A stretch of 64,000 bases of DNA from the NCBI GenBank assembly GCA_016711435.1, contig JADJSY010000002.1, positions 124,001 to 188,000 of the forward strand, in the 5' to 3' direction. The number at the start of each line of letters is the position of its first letter. The first letter of the stretch is position 1. Below the pieces are notes generated by a model. The model did no database searches. It worked only from the letters and a program-made list of their open reading frames with translations, and was not told where the DNA came from. Made by a program: the position numbers and the translations under genes. Origin of the DNA: Lewinellaceae bacterium (lineage in GTDB: Bacteria > Bacteroidota > Bacteroidia > Chitinophagales > Saprospiraceae). Shown piece after piece: positions 9,273 through 18,360 of this stretch.

Positions 9273-10638
9273 CTACTCTCCCAGCAACTCCTTCAACTTC
9301 GCGCCCAGTTGTTCTCCGCGAATATTGCGGGCCAGAATTTTCCCGTCCTTGTCAACGAGTACCGTTTGGGGAATAGACGAAACGGCGTACAGCGCTGCGT
9401 GCGCGCTTTGCCAGCCTTTCAAGTCGCTGATATGGTGCCACGGAAGTCCGTCGTCTTTGATGGCTTTTTTCCAGGCATTGGGTTCGCGGTCGAGGCTCAC
9501 GCCGAGGATATCGAAACCCTTGTCTTTGTATTTGTTGTAATTGGCTACCACATTGGGGTTTTCCTTGCGGCAGGGGCCGCACCAGCTGGCCCAGAAGTCG
9601 ATCAACACTAATTTGCCGCGCATTTTGCTCAGAGAATACGTCTGGCTGTCGGGCGTCATGCCTACCAGATCGGGCGCTTCAAAGCCGGGTGTGGAAGTGC
9701 CGGAACGTTTCAATTCCATATCCATTTTGGCTATTTCGCCCTGGCTGGCAGTTTTATACCGGTCGATGTATTTACGGCCATACTCGGGATACAAGGTGCT
9801 GGTGGCAGTTTTTAAACCCGATACGATACCGCCCAGGGCCATACGATAGGTTTTGGAGGTCGGCGGAATTTTAGCCAGTTGGAGGTCGGTCCATTGCGCA
9901 AAATCCGCTGAGGAGACCTGCATTTTCGTCAGCAGTTGAGCGTACTGATCGAAGGCTTCGAAAACAGCCGGAACACCTTCATAAGCGGCATCAGCGAGGT
10001 TGGCATAGCGAAAAAATTCTTTCCCGTAAAATTCTTTTGCGCCGGCATATCCCTTCACGTCAGAAGTATAATCCGGGAAAAGTTGCAGAGATGCCACCCG
10101 CCAAAGCAGGGGATTGGCTACTTTTAAAGAATCGAGCAGACGTACTTTCCGGGAACCGAGTGCTGCGCGTTGTTTTTCCAGGGACTTATCTGCCAATTTA
10201 GTGCGCAGCATGTCGCTTTCCTCCTGATTTTTACAACTTCTTTTGTAATTTTTCATACGCCGTGTTGATTGGAGAACCGACGGTTCGGCCCAATTCCATG
10301 TACTGCGCCTGGGCATACAGTTTGATTTCGGGTTCCTCTCCCAGAATTACTTTGGCAGCAGCCACCTCGTTGAGTCCCACGCCATAGAAACGGGATTTGG
10401 AAGCAGGCACGTTCAGCACAAAAGCGCTGTCGGGCATCCGGCGCCCGCCACGAGCGATGGCGCGGTTGCCCAGACCTCCCAGTTCGTAGAGTGTAATGCT
10501 ATCCATACCCGCCGGCAAGCCATAGAGGTAGCAAATTACCTGCACGGTAGATTTACCCGCAGTCGTTTTTGCGGTCGTATTTTTTTGAGCCCAGAGTGTT
10601 GCAGGCAGCAAAATGAGCAGAAGAAACCATTTTTTCAT
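9273..10638 (-). CDS. TlpA-like thioredoxin-fold protein, one frameshift
   Basis: An envelope protein of about 454 residues if one base is restored. The 5' part (10638-10231) has a signal peptide (LLLILLPATLWAQ) and a DUF4369-like segment. The 3' part carries the AhpC/TSA-thioredoxin domain with the redox motif WASWCGPC near residue 340 and cis-Pro region SSIPQTV, as in TlpA/ResA periplasmic thiol:disulfide reductases. The frames join if the T4 run at 10241-10244 (A4 on the coding strand) is one base longer, giving EKLQKRSCKNQEES. Otherwise the first half stops at 10231. The conserved rest suggests a sequencing error. It probably supplies reductant for cytochrome or other envelope thiol chemistry; the partner is unknown. 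An intrinsic terminator follows. Confidence 0.85.
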
Positions 10639-10702
10639 GTTGAATGTTGGATTTTGCCCCGCCGGAAGAGATCATTCCAACGGATTTTTAAATAATCATA
10701 AG

Positions 10703-10784
10703 TAGTTACCGGTTATTAGTTATTGGTTATCAGTGTTCATAATCAAGCATTTACAAAGAATTTAGCCAAAACTAATTTTGCACA
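10703..10784 (-). repeat. 82-nt dispersed element, right copy flanking tlpA-like gene
   Basis: Inverted partner of 9181-9262. It begins with heptads TAGTTAC, CGGTTAT, TAGTTAT, TGGTTAT at 10703-10730. The heptad end faces the tlpA-like start codon 65 nt away. Confidence 0.9.
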
Positions 10785-10859
10785 CCTACTTAGCACAAAA
10801 AGCGTGCAAAAGTAAGACATTCGTTGGTGCCGAAACGTTGTCAGAAAGTTAATGGAATT

Positions 10860-10887
10860 GTGAGTCGTGAGTTGTGATCTGTGAGTG
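10860..10887 (+). repeat. Heptad array, word GTGAGTC
   Basis: Four heptads in exact register: GTGAGTC, GTGAGTT, GTGATCT, GTGAGTG. Its expected inverted partner is not found; the poly-G stretch follows at once. Confidence 0.85.
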
Positions 10888-10959
10888 GCTTTCCCTTTGG
10901 CTGCTATGATGGTTTGGGCCGGGGATTTTCAGACCAGTTTCATTTATATCCGCCGTGCG

Positions 10960-11127
10960 GGGGGGGGGGGAGAGGCCCAAAAAAAAAGGGGGGGATTGGG
11001 GCAACCCGGGCCGGGGGGGGGGGGGGAAAAAACCAACCAGGGGGGGGCGGGCCAAACCCCGGGGGGGGTGGGGCCCGGCCCCCCCCTGTCCCCCCCCTCC
11101 CCCCCCGGCCCCGGGGGGGGGGGGGGG
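10960..11127. repeat. Poly-G/poly-C low-complexity stretch
   Basis: Runs of up to about 15 G interrupted by short A or C runs, unlike any other DNA in the window except 37801-38050. Probably a sequencing or assembly artefact. Confidence 0.85.
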
Positions 11128-11235
11128 TTAGCCAGAACTTGTTTTAAGCGTTACTAAGCTGGCGGATAAAATAAAAAACCTGAATTTTTTCCGAACTTTC
11201 CTCCCACAAACAAACCGATTAGAGGCTATCTTCCA

Positions 11236-11279
11236 AAACACTGAAACACTAAAACATTGAAACCCCCAAACACTAAAAG
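11236..11279 (+). repeat. Octamer array abutting a start codon
   Basis: Units of exactly 8 nt (AAACACTG, AAACACTA, AAACATTG, AAACCCCC, AAACACTA) run into AAAGATG, so the start codon of the next gene lies in the array register. No Shine-Dalgarno sequence is visible. Confidence 0.85.
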
Positions 11280-13334
11280 ATGATGAAAAAAGTTTGCTTC
11301 CTCCTTCTGCCTTTATTCCTTTTTCTGACTGCGCAGGCGCAACAAAGATTTGAACCCGAAATACGCGCTTTCGAGCGACTGGATTCCATGCAAAAACCTG
11401 CCGCAGGTCAAATCCTGCTATACGGAAGCTCGTCCATGCGCCTGTGGAATACCTACGCGGAAGACCTGGCAGGTTATTCCGTTGTCAACCGCGGTTTCGG
11501 CGGCTCCGAAATGTCGGATGCTATTTACTTTTTTGACCGGGTGGTGCTGCCGCTCCGGCCATCTCTAATTTTGTTGTACGAAGGCGACAATGACATTACA
11601 AATGGCAAAAAAACGCCGAAGCAGATTGCCCGGGATTTCAAAACCTTTATGGCGCTGGTGGAAGAAAAATTGCCGGATACCAAAGTAGCCGTGTACGCCC
11701 TTCGCCCCAGCGTGGCCCGCGAAAAGACCATGCCCGAACAGCGCAAGGTCAACGCTGCGTTTAAAAAATACTGCCGAAAACACCCCAAAAAGGCGTTTTA
11801 CATTGACATTTATCAGTCATTACTGACCGAATCGGGCCTGCCGAATCCGGAATACTTAGTCGGAGATATGCTACACCTCAATGACAAGGGTTATGCGGTG
11901 TGGACAAAAGCGACGCGCGATTTTCTGGAGCAACACATAGCGCCGCAAACCTATGTTGCACCCACCCTGCAACTGCTGCCGCAAAACCCGCATTATTTCC
12001 AGTACCAGGGCAAACCCGCGGTGATCGTCGGGTCGGGCGAGCACTATGGCGCGGTGATGAACCTCGATTTTAATTATGACATCTACCTTGAAACCCTGCA
12101 AAAAGACGGCCTGAATACCACACGTCTTTTTATGGGCGCCTACTATGAAAAACCGGGCGCTTTCGGGATTCAAAACAATACACTGGCGCCGGCGGAAGAC
12201 AAATTGTTATTACCCTGGAACAAAAAAGAGGGCAAATACGACCTGAACAGTTGGAACGATGCCTATTTCAGGCGGCTGCACGATTTTATGCAAAAGGCCG
12301 CGCAGCGGGGCATCATCGTTGAAATTACGCTTTTTTCGGCCTACTATGGCGCAGGCTGGGCGTATCATCCGTTTAACGGCCTGAACAATATCAACGGGAC
12401 GCCTCCGGACCTGCCGCCTAACCGCGTTAATACGATGGACAACGGAACTTTGCTGGCTTTTCAGGAGGCTTATACCCGGAAATTGACAGCGGAACTCAAT
12501 CGGTACGACCATTTTTATTTTGAAATTCAAAACGAACCCTGGGCGGAAGGCAAGGATACTATTCTGGTCTGGAACGATTACCTCGGTCCCGAAGACCTCA
12601 AACAAGCCTGGCTGCAATGGAAAAACACCCTGGAAATTGCCTCGGAAAATTCGCGCAACTGGCATTCGACCGTTTCGACCTGGATTGCCGATGCCGAAAA
12701 ATCGATGGGAAAGCAACACCTGATTTCGCACAACATCGCCAATTTCAAACTGCCGGTATTTGTCTCCGATCCGCGCATTTCCATTTATACGTTTCACTAC
12801 GCTTCGCCCGAGGCAGTAACAATGAATTACGGTTTGGACAAGGTAATCGGCTTCAACGAAACGGGTTTTGCAGGAAAAAGCGACGAAACCTACCGACGAC
12901 AGGCCTGGCGTTTTATGATGAACGGCGGCGGTTTGTTCAACCACCTCGATTATTCCTTTACCGTCGGGCACGAGGATGGAACCGATCTTGGCAACGACGC
13001 TCCGGGCGGCGGCAGTCCCCGGCTCCGGGCCTATTTCAAAGTGCTGAAAAATTACCTGGAAGGCTTAGACCTGGCTTCGCTCCAGCCGGATCGTTCGTTT
13101 ATAAGACACGTGGAAGGGGCCTTTTCATACGCGATGCGCGACGCGGAACATTGGGTTCTCTACATTGAACCGATTCTTTCCAAACCTGCGGGCATTCAAT
13201 TGGTTTTGCCCAAAGGAAATTACACTGCCACCTGGACGGATGTGCAAACCGGGCAGGTGCTGCTGACGGAACAAATCTCTGTGAATGAGGGAGACTTTGC
13301 ATACCTGCCGGCGGAGCGAATGATAAGGTGCTGA
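11280..13334 (+). CDS. Exported SGNH hydrolase fused to a TIM-barrel glycosidase
   Basis: A 684-residue protein with a signal peptide (cleavage near LTAQAQQ). Residues about 25-225 form an SGNH/GDSL-type esterase domain: YGSSSMRLW (nucleophile block), NRGFGGSEMSD, YEGDND (block III) and DMLHLNDKGY (Asp/His pair). Residues about 235-600 look like a GH5-like (beta/alpha)8 glycoside hydrolase: TRLFMGAYY, then FEIQNEPW (Asn-Glu, acid/base) near residue 420 and GFNETGF (possible nucleophile Glu) near residue 525. A small beta domain closes the protein. The pairing suggests deacylation and backbone cleavage of an acylated polysaccharide by one enzyme. An octamer array abuts the start. The GH family assignment is tentative. 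Confidence 0.8.
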   Translation: MMKKVCFLLLPLFLFLTAQAQQRFEPEIRAFERLDSMQKPAAGQILLYGSSSMRLWNTYAEDLAGYSVVNRGFGGSEMSDAIYFFDRVVLPLRPSLILLYEGDNDITNGKKTPKQIARDFKTFMALVEEKLPDTKVAVYALRPSVAREKTMPEQRKVNAAFKKYCRKHPKKAFYIDIYQSLLTESGLPNPEYLVGDMLHLNDKGYAVWTKATRDFLEQHIAPQTYVAPTLQLLPQNPHYFQYQGKPAVIVGSGEHYGAVMNLDFNYDIYLETLQKDGLNTTRLFMGAYYEKPGAFGIQNNTLAPAEDKLLLPWNKKEGKYDLNSWNDAYFRRLHDFMQKAAQRGIIVEITLFSAYYGAGWAYHPFNGLNNINGTPPDLPPNRVNTMDNGTLLAFQEAYTRKLTAELNRYDHFYFEIQNEPWAEGKDTILVWNDYLGPEDLKQAWLQWKNTLEIASENSRNWHSTVSTWIADAEKSMGKQHLISHNIANFKLPVFVSDPRISIYTFHYASPEAVTMNYGLDKVIGFNETGFAGKSDETYRRQAWRFMMNGGGLFNHLDYSFTVGHEDGTDLGNDAPGGGSPRLRAYFKVLKNYLEGLDLASLQPDRSFIRHVEGAFSYAMRDAEHWVLYIEPILSKPAGIQLVLPKGNYTATWTDVQTGQVLLTEQISVNEGDFAYLPAERMIRC

Positions 13335-13471
13335 AAGTGAGGAAGATGTAAAGGAGGGCAAAGGCAAAGGAAACAAGGTCAAAAGACTCAAGCAGTCAAA
13401 ATCAAATATGGCTGATGCCTATATTTTTGTCCTTTGCCGCCAAAAAGACTCGTTTGCCTTTGCCTTTTCAT

Positions 13472-15346
13472 TCATTCACCCATCAATCCCCCATATCCCG
13501 GCAAATGCAGGTATCCTTCTTCCCGAATCGTAGCCACCAATCCGAAATCAGTAGCAACGGAGGCCACATCTTTTGCTTCGAGGCTGCCTTTGTCGTTCAG
13601 GTGGCGGGCCAGGGCGAGCAAAAAATTGCGGTGCGTGGACAGCAAAGCGCGGGTTTCGGCGACCAGGTTGGCAACCATCTGCTCCACGTCTTTGTCGGTT
13701 TCAAATTTATCCATCGCAAAACCGTATTCGAGGCTGTAATTGGCCTGGTAACGCGCATCGAAACCGTAGCGGCGCAGGTAATCCATCGCGAGCATGGTGG
13801 CTTGTTCCCGGTCGTTCAGGCGACCGACGGTGGCGTTGTTTTCACCAAAAATCAATTCTTCAGCGATACCGCCGGCGAGGAAGACATTGATTTTTTTCAG
13901 GATATTTTCCCGGGTCTCGTATATCTCGTGCGGGAAAGTAAACCCGGAAGCGTAGCTGCTGGCTACTTTTGATTTCAATTGCAAGGGCGCCAATCCGAAT
14001 AACACCACATAAGCCACCGCGTGACCCGCTTCATGGACGCTCACATTGGCCACCACATCGGCGATATTGCCCTGGCGGATTTTGTCGATGCGCCCGACGA
14101 AAGGAATTACAACCATGCGTTCACCCACTTTGGCAATAATTTTTTGCAGTTCAGTGTCGTAGTCGATGGACAGCGTTTTGCTGCCGTCATTCAGCGCCTC
14201 GAACAGGAATTTGCTCAAATTGGTCTCCAGAATATCCGTGACGCTGCTGAAAACCGGGCGTACGCCTTGTACGGGAAATACGCCGTTCCGGTAAATGATC
14301 TGGAAAATTTTATCGGAAATGTCAATTTTAACCCCAAAACTGTGTTCAGCGCGGGCGACGATGCGGGCCACTTCCTTGCGGATCAGCGCTTCAAAATCCG
14401 TTTTTCTGAGGCTGGGATAAATCAGGTGAATATTGCCGAATCGGGCCACCTGTTCCGGCCGGAAACGCCGGGTGAGGGCATTTTTGATGTCGACCGCCGT
14501 GATTTTTTTGGTGAAAGCATGGTAAATATCGGCGTCTACTTCGCTGTCGGAAGTATGCGTCGCCATTTGAAATGCTTCGTCGAGGTTGCCACTGATGAGA
14601 ATCAGCGTTTGCGAATAATCCACCGGTTCAAATACCCGCTTGCGGCTTTTGGCCTCCAGGATCATATCGAGCATTTGTTTTTTGCTCATATCGGCTATAT
14701 CCACCACATCTTCTTCCAGTTCGAGCATTTTTTTGAGGTTTCGGGCCTCCCAGATACCCACGCTGTCCGACAGCGGGTCTTCATTTTCCGCATCCGCAGG
14801 GCGGCGATTGCGCTGCCGCTGATTGAACATAAAATCTGAAATGTAGTAGTCGAAATCGTCTTTTTCGCGTTTGGCGAGTCGCCCGTCGCTCAGCAATTCC
14901 CAGAAGTCGTTGAATTTGGTGGAAGGCACCGGCGAGCCGTCGGAATCGATGGTATAAAAGCGTTGTATCTCGTCGAACAGCACAATAGAAGGACTGTTGT
15001 CGGTAATACTGTTGGCTTTCAGGATAGCGCTTACACTGCTGAAATAAGTGGTATTGTCGGAATTGCCCAGTTCCACTTCCGCAAAACGCTCCTGAAAATC
15101 AAGGTATTGCACCATTTTCCGGACAAGGTCGGTTTTGCCAACCCCTGTCATGCCCCAGAGGCAGACGATAATGGGACGCGTCAGAATTTCAGGCATCAGG
15201 TACCACACCTGGATATAGTCGAGCAGGTTGTCGATGATTTCGTCGATGCCGACAAAATCCTCTTTCAGTCGAACGCGCAGGAGTTCAAGTGCCGCGCGGC
15301 GTTCGCGGAGTCGGTTCTGGTCAATGTTAAAGGATGGTTTTTCCAT
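13472..15346 (-). CDS. Clp-type AAA ATPase fused to an M41 (FtsH-like) metallopeptidase, no membrane anchor
   Basis: A 624-residue protein without signal peptide or transmembrane segment. Residues 20-390 form an AAA module of the Clp/HslU type: Walker A GMTGVGKT (65-72), Walker B IVLFDE (121-126), a sensor-like LILISGN near 250 and RRFRPEQ near 293. Residues 430-610 match the M41 peptidase of FtsH: the zinc site HEAGH (438-442) and GRLNDREQAT, where Asp512 matches FtsH's third zinc ligand, plus AGGIAEELIFGE. FtsH normally has two membrane helices and a classic AAA domain, so this is a different, apparently soluble ATP-dependent protease. An insert (residues about 165-240) separates Walker B from the sensor. 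Substrates are unknown. A heptad hairpin lies 17 nt upstream. Confidence 0.88.
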   Translation of the reverse strand: MEKPSFNIDQNRLRERRAALELLRVRLKEDFVGIDEIIDNLLDYIQVWYLMPEILTRPIIVCLWGMTGVGKTDLVRKMVQYLDFQERFAEVELGNSDNTTYFSSVSAILKANSITDNSPSIVLFDEIQRFYTIDSDGSPVPSTKFNDFWELLSDGRLAKREKDDFDYYISDFMFNQRQRNRRPADAENEDPLSDSVGIWEARNLKKMLELEEDVVDIADMSKKQMLDMILEAKSRKRVFEPVDYSQTLILISGNLDEAFQMATHTSDSEVDADIYHAFTKKITAVDIKNALTRRFRPEQVARFGNIHLIYPSLRKTDFEALIRKEVARIVARAEHSFGVKIDISDKIFQIIYRNGVFPVQGVRPVFSSVTDILETNLSKFLFEALNDGSKTLSIDYDTELQKIIAKVGERMVVIPFVGRIDKIRQGNIADVVANVSVHEAGHAVAYVVLFGLAPLQLKSKVASSYASGFTFPHEIYETRENILKKINVFLAGGIAEELIFGENNATVGRLNDREQATMLAMDYLRRYGFDARYQANYSLEYGFAMDKFETDKDVEQMVANLVAETRALLSTHRNFLLALARHLNDKGSLEAKDVASVATDFGLVATIREEGYLHLPGYGGLMGE

Positions 15347-15362
15347 AGCAGTGCAAAGAAAC

Positions 15363-15469
15363 GTTATCCGTTATTGGTTATTAGTTATCAGGGTTGAAAT
15401 GTTTGGCTAAACTACTTACGGAAGCCAAATGTTCCCACCCTGATAACTAATAACCGATAACAGATAACC
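15363..15469. repeat. Inverted heptad array, word GTTATCA
   Basis: Left arm GTTATCC, GTTATTG, GTTATTA, GTTATCA (15363-15390). Right arm TGATAAC, TAATAAC, CGATAAC, AGATAAC (15441-15468). Within the loop, GGCT and AGCC flank a short dyad. It sits just upstream of the AAA-M41 start. Confidence 0.92.
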
Positions 15470-15518
15470 AAAGGGGAGTGGAAATGATCCTTACCCACCG
15501 TTTCCAGCCTGAAAGCCC

Positions 15519-15546
15519 GATAACGGATAACTAATAACCGATAACT
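15519..15546 (+). repeat. Heptad array, word GATAACT
   Basis: GATAACG, GATAACT, AATAACC, GATAACT in register, four bases from the stop of the SPFH gene. It is preceded by the TTTCCAGCCTGAAA core also seen at 3 kb and 62 kb. Confidence 0.9.
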
Positions 15547-15549
15547 AAC

Positions 15550-16449
15550 TCACTGCCCCAGCAAAATCGGCGCACTTTTTCCGTTCATAAAAATCACCTT
15601 GGCATTGGGCGAAGTGGCGATTTCCCGTTGGGCTTTAATTTGCTCGTACTGAATCAGTTTGTCGGTCAAAGTAGAAGTCAGGATGCGCTGGTAGTCGGAA
15701 ATACCCTGGGCTTCTACCCGTTTGCGGTCGGCTTCCTGGCGTTCTTTTTCCAGCACGAATTTCATTTTTTGCGACTCTTGCTCTGCATTAATTTTGGATT
15801 CGATGGTCTGTTTCACCGATTCGGGCAACTGGATATTGCGGATCAGCAGGTTTTCCAGCACGATGCCGCGCTCTGCGAATTCTTTTTCAATAGTTTGGAA
15901 AATCTTCTGTTGAAATTCCTCGCGTTTGGTGGAATAAAGTGCTACAGCATCGTAAAACACAGCGTTGTCGCGTATTTTGGTGCGGGCAACCGGACGTACA
16001 ATCACATCTTTAATGTCTTTCCCGATAGAACGAAGAATATCCGGCGCTTTTTCAGGAACGATGTGGTACAATACGGAAAGGTCAATGATAACCTCCAGAC
16101 CATCGGCGGTAAGTACCCGAATGGCATCATCGCCTTCCTGATCGCCTTCGTCATGTACGGCCGACATCGTGTAGTTCTGCGTGCGCACATCAAAATGCAC
16201 CACATCGACCAATGGATTAACGAAGTTCAGGCCTTCGGTAAGTACTTTGGGTTGCACCTTGCCGAACAGCGTTTGCACGCCTACTTCACCCGGCTCTATC
16301 TGGACAAAACAGGAACTCAATACGCCGAGTAGAATAAGCCCTGTACCGATAATACGGCCTGTTTTGCCGGCGCTTACAAAATTGGGATTCATTTTGGCGA
16401 ACATACCGCCGAGCGCGATGGCTAATATGCCAATAATAATGAGAAACAT
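15550..16449 (-). CDS. SPFH/prohibitin-family membrane protein
   Basis: A protein of 299 residues from the ATG at 16449. The frame is open 16 codons further up, but this start puts the hydrophobic segment FLIIIGILAIALGG at the N-terminus. A second hydrophobic stretch (IIGTGLILLGVLSSCF) leads into an SPFH/Band-7 domain (EPGEVGVQTLFGKVQPKVLTEGLNFVNPL) spanning about residues 50-220. A charged coiled coil (QESQKMKFVLEKERQEADRKRVEAQ) follows. This is the prohibitin layout: membrane-anchored proteins forming ring assemblies that often control FtsH-type proteases. The neighbouring M41-containing ATPase makes that link attractive here, but it is an inference; that protein lacks a membrane anchor. 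Confidence 0.85.
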   Translation of the reverse strand: MFLIIIGILAIALGGMFAKMNPNFVSAGKTGRIIGTGLILLGVLSSCFVQIEPGEVGVQTLFGKVQPKVLTEGLNFVNPLVDVVHFDVRTQNYTMSAVHDEGDQEGDDAIRVLTADGLEVIIDLSVLYHIVPEKAPDILRSIGKDIKDVIVRPVARTKIRDNAVFYDAVALYSTKREEFQQKIFQTIEKEFAERGIVLENLLIRNIQLPESVKQTIESKINAEQESQKMKFVLEKERQEADRKRVEAQGISDYQRILTSTLTDKLIQYEQIKAQREIATSPNAKVIFMNGKSAPILLGQ

Positions 16450-16565
16450 GGTTGCTGATTGAATGATAGGAGAAAGTTGCTTGCAATAACGGCCCAAATG
16501 TGGGCCTTACACGGACTGCAATATTCGTTATTTTCGAGCAGCATCCGGCGAAAGTCGACAGAAAT

Positions 16566-16688
16566 AAGTGCGAAGTCGGTAGTGCGAAGTGCGAAGTCCG
16601 TAGCGTACACCGTTTCACGCTTAAGTTTTCAAAGCATGGAACGGTGTACGCTACGGACTTCGCACTTCGCACTAACGACTTCGCACTT
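16566..16688. repeat. Inverted heptad array, words AAGTGCG/AAGTCCG with GTACACCGTTTC core
   Basis: Left arm 16566-16616: AAGTGCG, AAGTCGG, TAGTGCG, AAGTGCG, AAGTCCG, then GTACACCGTTTC. The right arm, ending at 16688, mirrors it over about 50 bp with two or three mismatches. The element ends one base before the pheS stop. The same element type recurs at 42028-42148. Confidence 0.93.
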
Positions 16689-17720
16689 TTATATGGCCGA
16701 ACTGAACTGCCGTAAAAAGCGCACATCATTTTCAAAAAGCAGTCGGATGTCGCCGATTTCATACAGGCGCAGTGCCTGGCGTTCGATGCCCATACCGAAT
16801 GCAAATCCGCTGTATTTATGGGAGTCGATGCCGCAGTTGTCGAGTACCTGCGGATCAACCATGCCGCAGCCGAGTATTTCGAGCCAGCCGGTGCCTTTGG
16901 TGAGGCGGTAGTTTTTTTCCGTATCCGTACCCAGCCAGATGTCCATTTCAGCCGATGGTTCGGTGAAAGGGAAAAAGGAAGGGCGCAGGCGTATCCGGGT
17001 CGCGCCGAACATTTCCTGCGCAAAATACAGCAGCGTTTGTTTCAGGTCGGCAAACGAAACGCCCTCGTCGATGTAGAGTCCTTCCACCTGGTGAAACTGG
17101 CAGTGTGAACGTGTCGAAATAGTTTCGTTGCGGTAAACGCGTCCCGGCGCAATAATGCGGATGGGTGGTTTGCGGTTTTCCATCACGCGGGCCTGCACCG
17201 GCGAGGTATGCGTGCGCAGCAACATACCCGGCGCGTCTACCACATAAAAGGTGTCCTGCATATCGCGGGCAGGGTGGTCTTCCGGCGTATTCATGGCCGT
17301 GAAATTGTGCCAGTCGTCTTCAATTTCAGGGCCGTCGGCTACGCTGAATCCCATGCGGGTAAAAATCTCTACAATGCGGTTGAGGGTGACCGCGACCGGG
17401 TGGCGTGAGCCGAGCGGTAGCGGCTCGCCGGGGGCCGTGAGGTCGAGCGACTGCCCTGCGCCGCTCTCCGACTGCGCCTCGAACACACTTTTCAGCGACT
17501 GGTATTTTTCTTCCGCTTGTTGCTTGAGTGTATTCATCAACTGGCCGTAGGCGCGTTTCTGTTCGTTGGGCACCTGGCGCATTTCCTCCATCAGGTTTTT
17601 CACCAGACCTTTGGAGCCTAAATACCGGATGCGAAAGGTTTCCAGCGCTTCGGTGTTGGCGGGCGACTCGGCGGCAATGGCCGCGATGGTTTGTTGTGCT
17701 GTTTCAAAAATATCGGACAT
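16689..17720 (-). CDS. pheS: Phenylalanyl-tRNA synthetase alpha subunit
   Basis: A 343-residue cytosolic class II aminoacyl-tRNA synthetase subunit of normal length. An N-terminal coiled-coil region (residues about 1-90) contacts tRNA. The catalytic core shows MGFSVADGPEIEDDWHNF, the motif 2 region RNETISTRSHCQFHQVEG, FPFTEPSAEMDIW, and the motif 3 region SGFAFGMGIERQALRLYEI. It ligates phenylalanine to tRNA-Phe together with PheT; pheT is not adjacent, which is common in this phylum. No frameshift is seen. Confidence 0.97.
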   Translation of the reverse strand: MSDIFETAQQTIAAIAAESPANTEALETFRIRYLGSKGLVKNLMEEMRQVPNEQKRAYGQLMNTLKQQAEEKYQSLKSVFEAQSESGAGQSLDLTAPGEPLPLGSRHPVAVTLNRIVEIFTRMGFSVADGPEIEDDWHNFTAMNTPEDHPARDMQDTFYVVDAPGMLLRTHTSPVQARVMENRKPPIRIIAPGRVYRNETISTRSHCQFHQVEGLYIDEGVSFADLKQTLLYFAQEMFGATRIRLRPSFFPFTEPSAEMDIWLGTDTEKNYRLTKGTGWLEILGCGMVDPQVLDNCGIDSHKYSGFAFGMGIERQALRLYEIGDIRLLFENDVRFLRQFSSAI

Positions 17721-17813
17721 GTGAATGGTGTTCTTTATCTCGTTCTGGCAACGTTTACTAAACTTTTTAAGTTTAGTAAACGTATGACCTATGTGCCTAT
17801 GTGGTACATAATT

Positions 17814-18266
17814 TTAGTACGCTGTTTTATCTTCCTTTTCTTTCCAGGCCCGAAAAACCGCGAGCGCTTCGTCGCGCAGCAGCGGGATCATGGGTATTTT
17901 TCTTTGTTCCAGCGGTACCGTCATTTCATTGTAAATCAACGCATCATCGAACTGGATATCGGCAGCATCTGTGCGGGTGCAGCCAAAAAACACCCGTTCA
18001 GGACGCGCCCAGTAAATGGCGCCGAGGCACATCGGACAAGGCTCGCAGGAGGTATAAATATCGCAACCATCCAGTTGGAAACTGCCCAGATTCTTACACG
18101 CATCGCGGATAGCAACCACCTCGGCGTGGGCCGTGGGGTCGTTGCTGGAGGTCACCCGGTTGTTGCCGCGCCCCACAATGTTGCCGTCTTTCACCACAAT
18201 CGCGCCGAACGGGCCGCCATCATTGCGTTCCATGCCTTCCAGCGATTGTCGTATGGCTTCCCGCAT
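17814..18266 (-). CDS. Guanine deaminase-like nucleoside/base deaminase
   Basis: A protein of 150 residues from the ATG at 18266; the frame is open to 18347, but that stretch lies in a repeat-like, G-rich region. It carries the zinc-dependent cytidine/deoxycytidylate deaminase fold: TAHAEV (His and catalytic Glu) and SCEPCPMCLGAIYWARP (two zinc Cys). The sequence around these motifs, including SNDPTAHAEVVAIRDAC, FFGCTRTDAADIQFDD and the aromatic C-terminus EDKTAY, resembles Bacillus GuaD more than TadA. Predicted reaction: guanine to xanthine plus ammonia in purine salvage. A tRNA adenosine deaminase role is less likely. It appears to be a single-gene unit. Confidence 0.82.
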   Translation of the reverse strand: MREAIRQSLEGMERNDGGPFGAIVVKDGNIVGRGNNRVTSSNDPTAHAEVVAIRDACKNLGSFQLDGCDIYTSCEPCPMCLGAIYWARPERVFFGCTRTDAADIQFDDALIYNEMTVPLEQRKIPMIPLLRDEALAVFRAWKEKEDKTAY

Positions 18267-18360
18267 GAATTTCCTCCATACGGTGTGTTTTATGTTGTGT
18301 TTGGTGCTGCCTTGGCAGTGCTCGTGCGGGGGGGGAACACTAAACACAAACCAAACACCG

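Larger units (their letters stand above)
10639..11279. other. 641-nt spacer with repeats and poly-G
   Basis: It holds the right copy of the 82-nt element (10703-10784), a GTGAGTC heptad array (10860-10887), a poly-G/poly-C low-complexity stretch (10960-11127) and an octamer array touching the next start codon (11236-11279). The open frames seen inside the poly-G part are Gly/Pro runs with no protein character. Confidence 0.85.

Noticed and set aside
10849..11157. Open frames of Gly/Pro-rich peptides in the poly-G stretch
   Set aside because: They arise from homopolymer runs, have no start context and no protein-like composition.
16566..16688. Reading the long inverted repeats simply as terminators
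   Set aside because: Most lack a following T tract, sit upstream of starts as often as after stops, and share locus words in 7-nt register; true terminators (9123, 26350, 42157) look different.
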